From positions 1-64,000 of the forward strand of contig JAEYWK010000134.1 in assembly GCA_023431345.1 (NCBI GenBank): DNA of 64,000 nucleotides, read 5' to 3'. The translations under genes and the position numbers were made by a program. Shown here in pieces: positions 41,460 through 50,602 of this stretch. Within the stretch, counting starts at the first letter, position 1; every line of letters begins with the position of its first letter. Origin of the DNA: Pseudomonadota bacterium (lineage in GTDB: Bacteria > Myxococcota_A > Polyangia > Polyangiales > Polyangiaceae). The notes under the pieces were generated by a model. The model saw only the letters and a list, made by a program, of their open reading frames with translations, made no database searches and was not told the origin of the DNA.

Positions 41460-42404
41460 ATGGCCACCGATCTGTACAAGGAGCTAGGCGTCTCGCGGAC
41501 GGCTAGCGCCGACGAGATCAAGAAGGTCTACAAGAAGCTCGCCGGCCAGCTTCATCCGGATCGCAATCCGGGCGACCAGAAGGTCGAAGCGCGCTTCAAG
41601 GCCGTCAATCGCGCGTACCAAGTCCTGAGCGATCCCGACAAGCGTCGCATGTACGACGAGTTCGGTGAGGATTCGCTGCGGGAAGGCTTCAACCCCGCGG
41701 CCGCGCGGGCGTACCGCAGCGCAGCGCAGGCGGCGGGAGCGCGGCGGGCACGCGGCGGCGGCGTCCACTTCGAGGATTTCGGGGGCGCAGGGGGAGCCGC
41801 TGGATTCGGGGATCTTTTCGGAGACTTGTTCGGTGGGCGCGGTGGCCGGCGCGGCGCCGCGCCGACGTCGAAGGGCTCCGATATCGCGAGCGAGGTCGCG
41901 ATCGACTTCGTTTCCGCCATCCGCGGCGCCGAGCTGCGCCTGAAGCTGCAAGACGGCGGCGAGGACGTGACGGTGCGCGTGCCGCCCGGCGCCGGCGAAG
42001 GCGATAAGGTCCGCGTCGCGGGCCACGGCGCGCCCTCGATGATGGGCGGAGCCCCAGGTGATCTCGTCATCACCGTGCACGTCAACCCGCACCCCTTCTT
42101 CGAGCGGGATGGCCTGGACCTCTACCTCAACCTGCCCATCACCGCCGCCGAAGCGCACCGCGGCGCCAAAGTGCGCGTTCCAACCCCTGATGGTCCCGTC
42201 ACGCTCAGCGTACCGAAGCACGCTCAAAGCGGGCAGGAGGCGCGCCTGAAGGGCAAAGGCGTCAAGCGCGGCGCGAAGCAAGGCGATTTGTACGTGCGCT
42301 TCCTCGTGAAGCTGCCAGCCCTCGACTCCGAAGAGGTCGCGCAAGCCGTCGACGTCTTGGAGGCCGCCATGACGGGCGACGTGCGCGGCGGCATCCACTT
42401 CTGA
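41460..42404 (+). CDS. DnaJ-family co-chaperone (CbpA-like)
   Basis: 314 residues. The J-domain (1-65) contains YKELGVSRTASADEIKKVYKKLAGQLHPDRNPGD with the HPD tripeptide that stimulates Hsp70. A Gly/Phe region (about 95-135: FEDFGGAGGAAGFGDLFGDLFGG) follows, then the C-terminal substrate-binding domains (SDIASEVAIDFVSAIRGAELRLKL ... VRVPPGAGEGDKVRVAGHG ... GDLVITVHVNPHPFFERDGLDLYLNLPITAAEAHRGAKVRVPTPDG). There is no zinc-finger region, so it is a DnaJ type II (CbpA/DnaJ-like) protein. The dnaK partner is not in the window. Confidence 0.93.
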   Translation: MATDLYKELGVSRTASADEIKKVYKKLAGQLHPDRNPGDQKVEARFKAVNRAYQVLSDPDKRRMYDEFGEDSLREGFNPAAARAYRSAAQAAGARRARGGGVHFEDFGGAGGAAGFGDLFGDLFGGRGGRRGAAPTSKGSDIASEVAIDFVSAIRGAELRLKLQDGGEDVTVRVPPGAGEGDKVRVAGHGAPSMMGGAPGDLVITVHVNPHPFFERDGLDLYLNLPITAAEAHRGAKVRVPTPDGPVTLSVPKHAQSGQEARLKGKGVKRGAKQGDLYVRFLVKLPALDSEEVAQAVDVLEAAMTGDVRGGIHF

Positions 42405-42429
42405 GGCGTCGACGCCCCAGCGCCGGCGG

Positions 42430-43590
42430 CTACTCGGCGCTGGGCATGACGCTCGCTGAGCTGCGGCGAGGCGCCTTTTCGGCAGCCTGAGGCTCACTTC
42501 GGAGACTGCCGTCTTGGTCAGAATAGCGATCGAGCTCCGCGGCCACCCGGCGCACCGAGGCTTGCTTCTCGTGGAAGGGCTGGAAGCTCGATTTCACGCC
42601 CGCGAGGATCATGCTCTTGATGTCGACGAAGGGCACGCCGAGCTTGGTGTGCACGAGGAAGAGCTCCTTCGACACCGAGGTATCGGTGATCAGCCGATTG
42701 TCGGTGTTGATGGTGACGCGCACGCCGAGATCGAAATAGAGCTTGAGCGGGTGCGACCCGAGGGCTTTCACGGCCCCCGTCTGCACGTTGCTCGAGGGGC
42801 AGCACTCGAGCGGGATGCGATGGTCGATGATGTAGTGAAGCAGGTCGCCATCTTCGCGCAGGCGACAGCCGTGCCCGATGCGGTGCGCGCCGCACACGTG
42901 AATGGCTTGGGCGATCGACTCCGGGCCGTAGGCTTCACCGGCGTGGATGGTGCAGTTGACGTTGTTGTCACGCACGAGCTGGAAGGCCGCGCGGTGGTGC
43001 TTGGCCGGGAAATCCGCCTCCGCGCCCGCCAAATCGAAGCCGACCACGCCCCGGCCCTTGTACGCCACCGCCAGCTCCGCCATCTGATACGAGGACTCCG
43101 CCGAGATGTTGCGGATGCCGCAGACGATCACGTTGGCCTTGATGCCGTAAGTTTCACTGGCTCGGCGCAGACCCGCCAGCACGGCTTCGACCACCTTGGT
43201 GAGCTTCAAGCCGAGCCGCGTGTGCAGCATCGGCGCGTAGCGGACCTCCATGTAGTGCACGTTCTCGCGGTGCGCGTCCTCTGCGAGCTCGAAGGCGATC
43301 CGCTCGAGCGCCTCCTCGGTCTGCATCACCCGCAGCGTGATGTCGAAGCCGCGCAAGTACTCGACCAGCGATCCGAAGTTACGCCCGCAGCCGATCGCGG
43401 AGTCGAGCCCCTTCACGTCGAGCGCAGGGAGCTCCACGCCTTGCTCTCGCGCAAGCTCGAGGATGGTTTGCAGCCTGAGCGAGCCATCCAGATGGACGTG
43501 CAGGTCCGTCTTCGGCAGCGCCCGAAACACCTCGAAAGGCACCTGACCCGGCCCCGGTACGAGGCCCTCATCGTTCGACAATTGAGCCAT
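42430..43590 (-). CDS. add: Adenosine deaminase
   Basis: 386 residues from ATG 43590, with TACACT on the complementary strand 5 nt before the start. The metal-dependent amidohydrolase motifs appear in order: KTDLHVHLDGSLR (H31, H33), the long segment GFDLAGAEADFP, VNCTIHAGEAYG, RIGHGCRL, ECCPSSNVQTG and VTINTDNRLI. These correspond to the zinc ligands and catalytic Glu/His/Asp of adenosine/AMP deaminases. It converts adenosine to inosine in purine salvage. The C-terminal about 25 residues are a low-complexity tail. Confidence 0.94.
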   Translation of the reverse strand: MAQLSNDEGLVPGPGQVPFEVFRALPKTDLHVHLDGSLRLQTILELAREQGVELPALDVKGLDSAIGCGRNFGSLVEYLRGFDITLRVMQTEEALERIAFELAEDAHRENVHYMEVRYAPMLHTRLGLKLTKVVEAVLAGLRRASETYGIKANVIVCGIRNISAESSYQMAELAVAYKGRGVVGFDLAGAEADFPAKHHRAAFQLVRDNNVNCTIHAGEAYGPESIAQAIHVCGAHRIGHGCRLREDGDLLHYIIDHRIPLECCPSSNVQTGAVKALGSHPLKLYFDLGVRVTINTDNRLITDTSVSKELFLVHTKLGVPFVDIKSMILAGVKSSFQPFHEKQASVRRVAAELDRYSDQDGSLRSEPQAAEKAPRRSSASVMPSAE

Positions 43591-43595
43591 ATAGG

Positions 43596-43601
43596 AGTGT
43601 A
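43596..43601 (-). promoter_or_regulatory. Predicted -10 box (leaderless start) for add
   Basis: On the minus strand TACACT lies 5 nt before the ATG at 43590. It supports that start over a longer frame beginning at 43623. Confidence 0.4.
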
Positions 43602-43638
43602 ACACGGCGCGCGCTCCGAGCACGCGCCGCCCGCGCGC

Positions 43639-44769
43639 CTAGCCGCCAGGCGCCGCGACGCCCGGGCGCGGCACGGCGCGACGCGCTCCGAAGCGCGCGA
43701 TGAGCAGCGCGATGAGCACCACGCTCGCCCAATACACGGCGCCGGAGACGCCCTTCAGGCCCTCGCCGCGCGCGGCGCGCTCGAGCGCGTCGGCCACCGC
43801 GATGGCGCTCTGCACGCCGAGCAGGCGCTTGCCGCCAATGTAGGTGGTGGGCAGCCCTTCGAAGTCAGAGCCGGTGAGCAGGCTCGACTCTCGCTCCACG
43901 CGCGCGCTCGTCGCAGGGGCCAGCATGCACTGTTCGAACAGCTCGGGGTGCAAGCCGAGACCGGCCGCGAGGCTGTCGATGGCCGCGGGCGACAAGTCGC
44001 GGGCCGCGAACAGCGCGTCCGCCATGGGCTCGAGCTTGCCTTGCGCTTCTGCGCAGATGCTGGCGCGCGCCGCGTCTTTGGCGCTCGGGTGAGAGTCGAG
44101 CGGCTTGTTCAGACGAACGAAGCGCACGCGGTCCCCGAATTCTGCGAGCTCAGGCTTCAAAATGCCGTGAAAACGCCGGCAAGCGGGGCACTGGAAGTCG
44201 GCGAACTCGACCACGTTGACCTTGCCGGGCGCGTAGTAGGCGAGCACGCCTGCCGGCACGGGCGGCGCGAGCGCCACCTGAGGCCACACGAGCGGGGCCG
44301 CGAGCGCGAGCGCGCCGAACGCCCACCACGCCCACGGCTTCAGGCGCGAGCGCTCCGCGTCCTCCCACACCGAGGGCTTCAGGGTCATCGCGGCCGCGGC
44401 GGCGACGAGCGCGGACACGTCGGTCGTCACGCACAGCCAGCAGAAGGTTTGCAGCACGAACGCTTGTACGTAGAGCAGGTACAGCGCGACGGCGCCGCCC
44501 ACGCCCGCCAACACTTGCGCGGCCCGCCGCGCCAGCAGCGAGGACACGTACAGCGCGGCGAAGCCGGCCACGCCCAGCGCCGGCAGCGGCAGGAAAGAGT
44601 CGCCGAGGCTGACGTGACTGAGCGGGCTCTGCCGGATGGCTCCGCAGCCGGAAGCTGCGCTGCAGAAGCTCGGCGCGCCGGCCGTGTAGTCGCTGAGGAG
44701 CGCGGCCGAGGCCGCCAAAGCCAGCAACGTCGCCGCGCGCAGCAGGGGTAAACCGGGCAGCTTGGTCAC
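43639..44769 (-). CDS. VKOR-DsbA-type disulfide-forming fusion protein
   Basis: 376 residues from GTG 44769 (TATAGA 6 nt upstream). The N-terminal half is a vitamin K epoxide reductase domain with four transmembrane helices, a periplasmic loop Cys pair (FCSAASGC, Cys36/Cys42) and the redox motif CWLC (Cys110-113). A linker leads to a DsbA-like thioredoxin domain (about 175-330) with the active site FQCPACRRF (Cys194-197), then one more C-terminal transmembrane helix (AVYWASVVLIALLIARFG). This single protein would transfer electrons from periplasmic substrate thiols to quinone, replacing separate DsbA and DsbB. An extra C-terminal helix after the thioredoxin domain is unusual. Confidence 0.9.
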   Translation of the reverse strand: MTKLPGLPLLRAATLLALAASAALLSDYTAGAPSFCSAASGCGAIRQSPLSHVSLGDSFLPLPALGVAGFAALYVSSLLARRAAQVLAGVGGAVALYLLYVQAFVLQTFCWLCVTTDVSALVAAAAAMTLKPSVWEDAERSRLKPWAWWAFGALALAAPLVWPQVALAPPVPAGVLAYYAPGKVNVVEFADFQCPACRRFHGILKPELAEFGDRVRFVRLNKPLDSHPSAKDAARASICAEAQGKLEPMADALFAARDLSPAAIDSLAAGLGLHPELFEQCMLAPATSARVERESSLLTGSDFEGLPTTYIGGKRLLGVQSAIAVADALERAARGEGLKGVSGAVYWASVVLIALLIARFGARRAVPRPGVAAPGG

Positions 44770-44775
44770 CCGGGC

Positions 44776-44781
44776 TCTATA
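44776..44781 (-). promoter_or_regulatory. Predicted -10 box (leaderless start) for the VKOR-DsbA gene
   Basis: TATAGA on the minus strand lies 6 nt before the GTG at 44769. The rnr gene diverges only 34 bp away, so the two promoters overlap. Confidence 0.4.
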
Positions 44782-44803
44782 CCCAACCTGCCGCAGGAGG
44801 GGC

Positions 44804-47206
44804 ATGGTGCCCAAAAAGACCGGCAAAAAAGCCCGACATTCTCGCCCGCGGCCGATTTTTCGCCGTTTCGGCACGACGGCCGGGGTTACGCGAGCTATGA
44901 ACGGCGCCTTCATGGTACGCAGAAAGCCCGAAAAATCCCAGTCTTCTCGCCCCAACAAGGGCTTCGAGGGGCTGCTCAGCATGAACCCGCGCGGGTTCGG
45001 CTTCGTCGCGGGCGGCGCCGGCCGAGACGACGTCTACGTGCCGCCCGAGGCCATCGGCGGCGCCTTGCACGGTGATCGCGTGGTCGTCACGGTGGTGGCC
45101 CAGAGCGATCGCGGCCTCGAAGGTCGCATCGAAGAAATCGTGAAGCGCCGCAGCCCGCGCGTGGCGGGTGTGCTGCGCCGGCGCAGCAAGAGCGCTTGGC
45201 TCGAGCCCGACGACACGCGCGTGCGCGGCCCGATCGTCATCGACGATCCGGGCCGGCAGGCGAAGGACGGTGACGCGGCCGTCGTTGCCATCACGCGCTT
45301 CCCCGAGTTCCTGGACGAGAACCCGGAGGGCGAGCTGGTCAGCGTGCTCGGGCCGCCCGGGGACCCGAACGTCGAGATCGCGAAGATCTTGGTACGCGAA
45401 GACGTGCGCGAATCGCACTCTGACGCCGCGCTACGCGAGGCCGAGCTCTTGGCCCAGCGCCTGCAGCAGACGCTGGCCGCGGGGCGCACCGATTTGCGCC
45501 AAATTCCGCTGCCGACGATCGACCCCGAAGACGCGCGCGACCACGACGACGCGGTGTGGGTCGAGAAGCGTGGCGACGGCTACCGAGCCTGGATCGCGAT
45601 CGCGGACGTGAGCGAGTTCGTGCAACCGGGCACCGCGCTCGACGAAGAAGCGCTGTCGCGCGGCTGCACCGTTTACCTGCCGACGCGCGCGATCCCGATG
45701 CTGCCGGCGGCGCTGGCGGCCGATCTGTGCTCGCTGCTGCCCGAGCGTGATCGCCTGTGCATGTGCGTGATCGCCGATTTGGATCGCGACGGCACCTTGC
45801 GAGACTTCGAGATCGTCGAAGGCGTCATGCGCTCGGCGGCGATGCTGACTTACGGGGGCGTCGCGCGCACGCTGGGCTTCAGCGACACGCCGCCGAAGAG
45901 CCCGGCGGCCGAAGCCTTCAAGAAGGACCTGAAGGTGATGGACGAGCTCACCCGCAAGCTGCGCAAAGCTCGCATGAATCGCGGCGCGCTCGACATGGAT
46001 TTGCCGGAGGCGCGCGTGCTCGTCGACCCCCAGAGCGGCGCGCCGACCGACGTCGTTCGGCGCGCGCAAGACGCGGGCGTCAAGCGCGCCTACTCGATGA
46101 TCGAGGAGCTGATGCTGCTCGCGAACGAGGCCGTCGCGCTGTGGCTCGGCAACCGCAAGTCGCCGGCCGTCTACCGCATCCACGGTAAGCCCGACGACGC
46201 GAAGCTCGCGCGACTGGGCGAGGTCGCGGGCCGCCTCGGCGTCGAGTTCGACCCGGAGGCGATGCAAGAGCCGCTGGGCGTGAGCCGCTTCCTCGCGCGA
46301 GCGCAGAAGCACGAGCGCAAGCAGGTGCTGGAGATGCTGCTGTTGCGCTCGCTGAAGCAGGCCGCCTACGACACCACCAACATCGGGCATTTCGGCCTCG
46401 CGTCGAAGAACTACGTGCATTTCACCTCGCCGATCCGGCGCTATCCGGACGTGCAGGTTCACCGCGCGGTGAAGAAGATCCTGCGCGGAGAGAAGCCGGA
46501 CACGAGCCCCGCCGCGCGCGATGAGCTGCAGCTCTCGGCCACGCTCGCGTCGGCTCGCGAGCGCGCGGTCATGGACATCGAGCGTGAGGTCGTCGACCTG
46601 TACCGCTGCCTGCTCATGCGCGAGCACATCGGCGAGACGTTCGAAGGCACCGTGAGCGCGCTCGTCGGCAGCGGAGCGTTCATCAGCCTCGACGCGCCGT
46701 TCGTCGATGTCTTGATTCGCTACGAAGCGATGGGCCCCGATCATTACCAGCTCTCGGATGATGAGCTGTCGGTGGTGGGCTCCCGCTCGGGCGACACCAT
46801 TTCGCTCGGTGATCGGGTGGTCGTCACGATCGAAGACGTGGCCATCTTGCGCCGCCAGACCTACGGCCGCCGGGTGCCCCCGGAGGCGCTGCTGAATCAG
46901 CTGAAAGACGCGCCGGAAATGCCGCGCCGCGTGCAGCGCTTGTCGACCTCCCACGGCGGTCCGGGTCGGCCCGGCGGGCGCTCACCGCGCTACGAGGTGC
47001 GCCCGGACTCGACGCAGCAGCGCTCGGGTGGTAGCGGCTCCGACAAACACGGGCGCGGACGGCCGCAGAAGCAAAACTCTGCCAAGGGTCGGCCGCCGAC
47101 GGCCGCGAAGCCCGGCCGCGGCAAGGCCACTGGCGCATCGTTCGCGCGGAGCGACGCGACGGGGCGCGGCAAGCCCGCGAAGAACCGCGGCGGTCGCCGC
47201 AAGTAG
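44804..47206 (+). CDS. rnr: Ribonuclease R (RNB-domain exoribonuclease)
   Basis: 800 residues from ATG 44804, with AGGAGG directly upstream (44795-44800). Two N-terminal cold-shock/OB parts (GFEGLLSMNPRGFGFV ... DDVYVPPEAIGGALHGDRV) precede the RNB catalytic domain. Its metal site DPEDARDHDDAVW (about residues 238-250) is followed by AWIAIADVSEFV, YLPTRAIPMLP and the Y/H-containing FTSPIRRYPDVQVHRA. An S1 RNA-binding domain (about 605-690: GETFEGTVSALVGSGAFISLDAPFVDVLIRYE) and a basic Gly/Arg-rich tail of about 90 residues complete it. It degrades structured RNA 3' to 5'. A more internal ATG at 44912 is a less likely start. Confidence 0.96.
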   Translation: MVPKKTGKKARHSRPRPIFRRFGTTAGVTRAMNGAFMVRRKPEKSQSSRPNKGFEGLLSMNPRGFGFVAGGAGRDDVYVPPEAIGGALHGDRVVVTVVAQSDRGLEGRIEEIVKRRSPRVAGVLRRRSKSAWLEPDDTRVRGPIVIDDPGRQAKDGDAAVVAITRFPEFLDENPEGELVSVLGPPGDPNVEIAKILVREDVRESHSDAALREAELLAQRLQQTLAAGRTDLRQIPLPTIDPEDARDHDDAVWVEKRGDGYRAWIAIADVSEFVQPGTALDEEALSRGCTVYLPTRAIPMLPAALAADLCSLLPERDRLCMCVIADLDRDGTLRDFEIVEGVMRSAAMLTYGGVARTLGFSDTPPKSPAAEAFKKDLKVMDELTRKLRKARMNRGALDMDLPEARVLVDPQSGAPTDVVRRAQDAGVKRAYSMIEELMLLANEAVALWLGNRKSPAVYRIHGKPDDAKLARLGEVAGRLGVEFDPEAMQEPLGVSRFLARAQKHERKQVLEMLLLRSLKQAAYDTTNIGHFGLASKNYVHFTSPIRRYPDVQVHRAVKKILRGEKPDTSPAARDELQLSATLASARERAVMDIEREVVDLYRCLLMREHIGETFEGTVSALVGSGAFISLDAPFVDVLIRYEAMGPDHYQLSDDELSVVGSRSGDTISLGDRVVVTIEDVAILRRQTYGRRVPPEALLNQLKDAPEMPRRVQRLSTSHGGPGRPGGRSPRYEVRPDSTQQRSGGSGSDKHGRGRPQKQNSAKGRPPTAAKPGRGKATGASFARSDATGRGKPAKNRGGRRK

Positions 47207-47275
47207 CGACGAGTCAGCTCGCGCTGTCGTGGCGCGAGCGTTCGCGGGTCGCACCCGTGGGGTGCGGACGGATGG

Positions 47276-48199
47276 CTATTGGATGACGCCGAGCGCCTCG
47301 ACACAGAAGTCGAAGCGATCGGCGGCGAGCCGGATCGCGGGCAGCTTGATTTGCAGGGCGTAGACCAAGGACGGGTCGAAGGCGTAAGGCACGCCGCTGC
47401 CGCCCCAGTCGTCCTTTTCCATGCGCGAGAGCAGCAGCTGACCCAGCAAGGGGGGCGCGTCGTCGCCGTCGGGGGGGCCGGGGATTTCGCAGGTCTCGGC
47501 GCTACACTCCCCATCGAAGCTCGGATCCATATTGAGCACCCACACTTGCAGCGCGGGGGCCGAGCCGGTGATGCGCCACGCAAAGCCCTTCACGCCGTGC
47601 TCACGTGGGTCCCACAGCAGCTTGGTGCCGTCGCCTGCGCTGTTGAAGTCGAAGCCGACCGCGACGCCCCAGTTCGCGTAGTCGAGCCCCGCTTGGCACA
47701 GCTTGCCGGAAGCGCAGCGCGTGGCGGCGTCCCATTCCAGCGTCGCGCAGTCGTCGGCGTAGGCGTAGAGCTGGCCTTCGATGCCGAGCTCGTCGTTCAC
47801 GGCCTCGCTGCTGGGTGCGCGGCTGCCGTCGAGCTCGAGCCAGGTGACGCGCGCCAAGGAGCCACCGCCGCCCACGATGCCTCCGGCGCCCGCGTTGCCG
47901 CCGCCTCCGTTGCCGCCTCCGCTGCTGGCGGAGCCAGCCGTGCCGCCGCTGGGCGACGCCCCCGCACCGCCGGTCGCCGATGCGGCGGTACCACCGCTGG
48001 CCGAACCGGCTGAGCTGCCGGCGCCGCCAGCGGGCTCGCCGGCGTCGGAGCTAGCGTCACTGCCCGCCGCGCCGAGGGCTTGTCCGGCGGCGCCCCCTTC
48101 CGCGGAGAGCGGCGGCAAGAGGCCGGGATCGAAGCACGCGCTGAAGACGGCGCACGTCGTCGTCACCAGCAGCGCCCAGCGCCCCGCGACACGGCGCAT
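47276..48199 (-). CDS. Linker-type lipoprotein, last gene of the FHA-kinase operon
   Basis: 307 residues. The signal peptide ends at TCAVFSAC (Cys22), followed by a Gly/Ser/Ala/Thr linker of about 90 residues. The C-terminal domain (about 130-307) is beta-rich with six Cys (DDCATLEWDAATRCASGKLCQ, ECSAETCEIPG, FCVEAL); LEWDAATRCA and FAWRITGSAPALQVWVLNMD suggest a carbohydrate-binding or jelly-roll-like fold, but no family is named. Its start overlaps the stop of the preceding gene by one base (TGATG), so it is translated from the same message. Confidence 0.75.
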   Translation of the reverse strand: MRRVAGRWALLVTTTCAVFSACFDPGLLPPLSAEGGAAGQALGAAGSDASSDAGEPAGGAGSSAGSASGGTAASATGGAGASPSGGTAGSASSGGGNGGGGNAGAGGIVGGGGSLARVTWLELDGSRAPSSEAVNDELGIEGQLYAYADDCATLEWDAATRCASGKLCQAGLDYANWGVAVGFDFNSAGDGTKLLWDPREHGVKGFAWRITGSAPALQVWVLNMDPSFDGECSAETCEIPGPPDGDDAPPLLGQLLLSRMEKDDWGGSGVPYAFDPSLVYALQIKLPAIRLAADRFDFCVEALGVIQ

Positions 48200-49131
48200 C
48201 AGAAGCTCCCTCGCACACCGAGCGTGCTCGTCGTCACGTCGATGCCCGGCGCGGGGCTCGAGCTTCCGCTCGACACGAACAGCACCGCGCTGGTGCCGAG
48301 CGCGACCGACGCGCCGACCGTGAGCGCCACCGTCACGATGCTCGCGCTCGCGATGGACTCGGAGGCGCCGTTCAGCTCCCGGCGGCGCGCCTCGCTCGGC
48401 GCGCGCTGGTATTCACCGTGATCGGCCTGCCAAGCTCGATAACGCCCGCGGTTCCAGAAGTAGTGACCGAGCGCCGCGCCGCCGATGCCCAGCGAAGCGC
48501 CGCCGAGCACGTAGGCGACGGCGCGCGAGGTCGAGGTGCCGCGCTCAGACGGCGCGGCCGACGCGGGCTCAGGGAACACCCGCACATAACCGCTCGGTTT
48601 CATTGAATTTTCAACGCCGCTCGGCGAGCGCGGTGCGGTGGCTGGCGGAGGCGAGGTCGGCGTGAGCGCAGCTCCAGAGACGCTGGCTGCGGGCGCTGGC
48701 GCGCTGACGGGCTCTGCCGGCGACGGCGCTTCGGGAGCGCTCGCGAGAGGCACGCTGGCGGAAGGAACGCTCACGGAGATGCGCGCCAGCGTGGCTTCGA
48801 CCTCCGCTCGGCGCGCAGCCTCTATCGCCGAGCCGCCCTGATCGAGGTAAGCGCGCAGGCTCTTGGCCGCATCTGTCGATCGGCCCAGCGCGACCTGCGC
48901 TTGTCCGATGTTGTAGAGCACGCCGTAGTGCGGCACCGCGGCGTAGGCCAACTCGAACTCGTGGAGCGCCGCCGCGTAGTCGCGCGCCTTCGACAGCGCG
49001 ACGCCCTGGTCGAAGTGGACTCTCGCTTCAGCGCGCGCCCGCGCGTCGTCTTGCGCGCTCAGCTCCGGCGCGATGAGCGTCAAAGTGAGCAGCGAGAGCG
49101 CAGCCGCGAGCTCAGTACGGGTTCGTCTCAT
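48199..49131 (-). CDS. TPR-repeat protein with a C-terminal membrane helix pair
   Basis: 310 residues. A signal-like N-terminus (LAAALSLLTLTLIAPELSAQ) is followed by two to three TPR units (ARVHFDQGVALSKARDYAAALHEFELAYAAVPHYGVLYNIGQAQVALGRSTDAAKSLRAYLDQGG). A long Pro/Ala/Ser-rich stretch and two predicted transmembrane helices (AVAYVLGGASLGIGGAALGHYF and SIVTVALTVGASVALGTSAVLFV) follow. The protein ends in Phe (RGSF). It probably organises a periplasmic complex. Its 3' end overlaps the lipoprotein gene, and its 5' end overlaps the kinase gene by 20 nt. Confidence 0.72.
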   Translation of the reverse strand: MRRTRTELAAALSLLTLTLIAPELSAQDDARARAEARVHFDQGVALSKARDYAAALHEFELAYAAVPHYGVLYNIGQAQVALGRSTDAAKSLRAYLDQGGSAIEAARRAEVEATLARISVSVPSASVPLASAPEAPSPAEPVSAPAPAASVSGAALTPTSPPPATAPRSPSGVENSMKPSGYVRVFPEPASAAPSERGTSTSRAVAYVLGGASLGIGGAALGHYFWNRGRYRAWQADHGEYQRAPSEARRRELNGASESIASASIVTVALTVGASVALGTSAVLFVSSGSSSPAPGIDVTTSTLGVRGSF

Positions 49132-50602
49132 CGAAGGTTACGGGTGGTGAGCCGACAGCGCTGGCAGTCGACGGAGGCGAACCGACGCCCCGATGCTCGC
49201 TCGGCGCGGGCCGCGGCCGAGTCTTGGGAAGACGGGCGACAGCGCCTGCGGTGCTCGCGGAAGGCGCGGGTGTCGCCGCCGGCGCGGGCTCGACGGGCGG
49301 GGCTGCGGCGCCGTGGGGGGAGCGCTCGACGACGCTAGGCGCAGAGGCCGCGTCGCGGGCCGACCCTGGAAGCGGCTCCGTGGCCGACCGCAAAACTTCT
49401 GAATTTACTGGCAAATCCACAGCGTTCGTTTCTGCTGGCACGGCCGAACGCTGCCAGATCGCGTAGCCCCCGATCGCGACGAGCAAGCCGGCCACGAGCA
49501 ACCAGCCCGAGCTGGCGCGCCTCGAGCCGCGCCGCTCCGCGGGGACGTCACCGACCGCGGTCTGGAGCGTGCCGAGCGGCTCGCCACCGCGCCCCTCGGC
49601 TTCGCGTCGTCGGGCGTCACCGTCGCTCGTTTCAGCTCGCGTCTCCCCGACGCCGCTGCCGGCGCTCGCTGCGGTCAGGTCCACGGCGTCGGCACGCACC
49701 ATCACCTCACGTGCAGCGAAGCGGGCGAGGTCAGCCGCCAGCGCGTCGATGGAAGGGTGCCGAGCGGACGCGTCGAACGCCATCGCCCGTTCGATCACGG
49801 CGACGAGCGCCTTGGGCAGGGTCGGACAAAGGCGCCCGAGCGGCTCGACCGGCTCAGTCAGGATGTGCGCGAGGATGGCGTTGTAGCTCTCGCCCGGATG
49901 CGGCTTCGTGCCGCTGAGCAGCTCATACGCGATCACGCCCAGCGCGTGGATGTCCACCCGCTGATCGACCTGGCGCTCGCCGCGCGCTTGCTCGGGCGCC
50001 ATGTAGAAGGGAGTTCCGAGCACGGCGCCGCTCTGCGTAACGTCGCCCAGCGCGGCCTCATCGAGCAGCTTGGCGACGCCGAAATCCACGATTTTGAGCA
50101 GCTCGGAGCCGTCGGCGCGCGGCACGAGCAGCAGGTTGTCCGGCTTCAAGTCGCGGTGCACGATGCCGGCGCGATGCGCGACGCCTAGCCCAGCCGCAGC
50201 TTGTAGCAAGAGACCCAGCACGCGCGGCAGCGGCAAGCGCTGCTCGCGCTGCAGCACGCGCGCGAGGCTCTCGCCGTCGAGCAGCTCCATCACCAGGAAC
50301 GGCGCGCCGTCGGCGGCTCGATCGAAGTCGAGCACCGCCGCGAGGTGCGGGCTCTCGAGCGCGCCCGCGGCCTGCGCCTCTCGTAAGAAGCGCGCGCTCG
50401 CGCCAGCGCTGGCGGCGGCGCCTGCGTGCAGGAACTTCACCGCGAAGCGTCGGCCCACCACGACGTGGCGCGCCTCGTAAACCTCACCCATCCCACCGCG
50501 CCCGAGCAGCCGCTCCAAACGGTACTTACCCGCCAGCACCTCGCCCGTGCGCGCACCACCCTGCAGGGTGTCGGCGATGCTCGGCTCTTCGCGGCGGCTC
50601 AC
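49112..50602 (-). CDS. Ser/Thr protein kinase in the FHA operon
   Basis: 496 residues. The kinase domain (about 25-290) is complete: LLGRGGMGEVYEARH (glycine loop), VKFLHA with Lys56, IVHRDLKPDNLLLV, KIVDFGVAKLLDE and GTPFYMAPEQARGE. A transmembrane helix (GWLLVAGLLVAIGGYAIW, about 365-382) and a Pro/Ala-rich extracytoplasmic tail follow. The start overlaps the end of the FHA-sigma54 gene by 4 nt (ATGA). Because FHA domains bind phosphothreonine, the kinase is the natural phosphodonor for the preceding gene product. Confidence 0.93.
   Translation of the reverse strand: MSRREEPSIADTLQGGARTGEVLAGKYRLERLLGRGGMGEVYEARHVVVGRRFAVKFLHAGAAASAGASARFLREAQAAGALESPHLAAVLDFDRAADGAPFLVMELLDGESLARVLQREQRLPLPRVLGLLLQAAAGLGVAHRAGIVHRDLKPDNLLLVPRADGSELLKIVDFGVAKLLDEAALGDVTQSGAVLGTPFYMAPEQARGERQVDQRVDIHALGVIAYELLSGTKPHPGESYNAILAHILTEPVEPLGRLCPTLPKALVAVIERAMAFDASARHPSIDALAADLARFAAREVMVRADAVDLTAASAGSGVGETRAETSDGDARRREAEGRGGEPLGTLQTAVGDVPAERRGSRRASSGWLLVAGLLVAIGGYAIWQRSAVPAETNAVDLPVNSEVLRSATEPLPGSARDAASAPSVVERSPHGAAAPPVEPAPAATPAPSASTAGAVARLPKTRPRPAPSEHRGVGSPPSTASAVGSPPVTFDETNPY

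Noticed and set aside
45431..46954. A 507-codon minus-strand open frame inside rnr
   Set aside because: Antisense to the RNB catalytic domain of RNase R; no protein motif seen.
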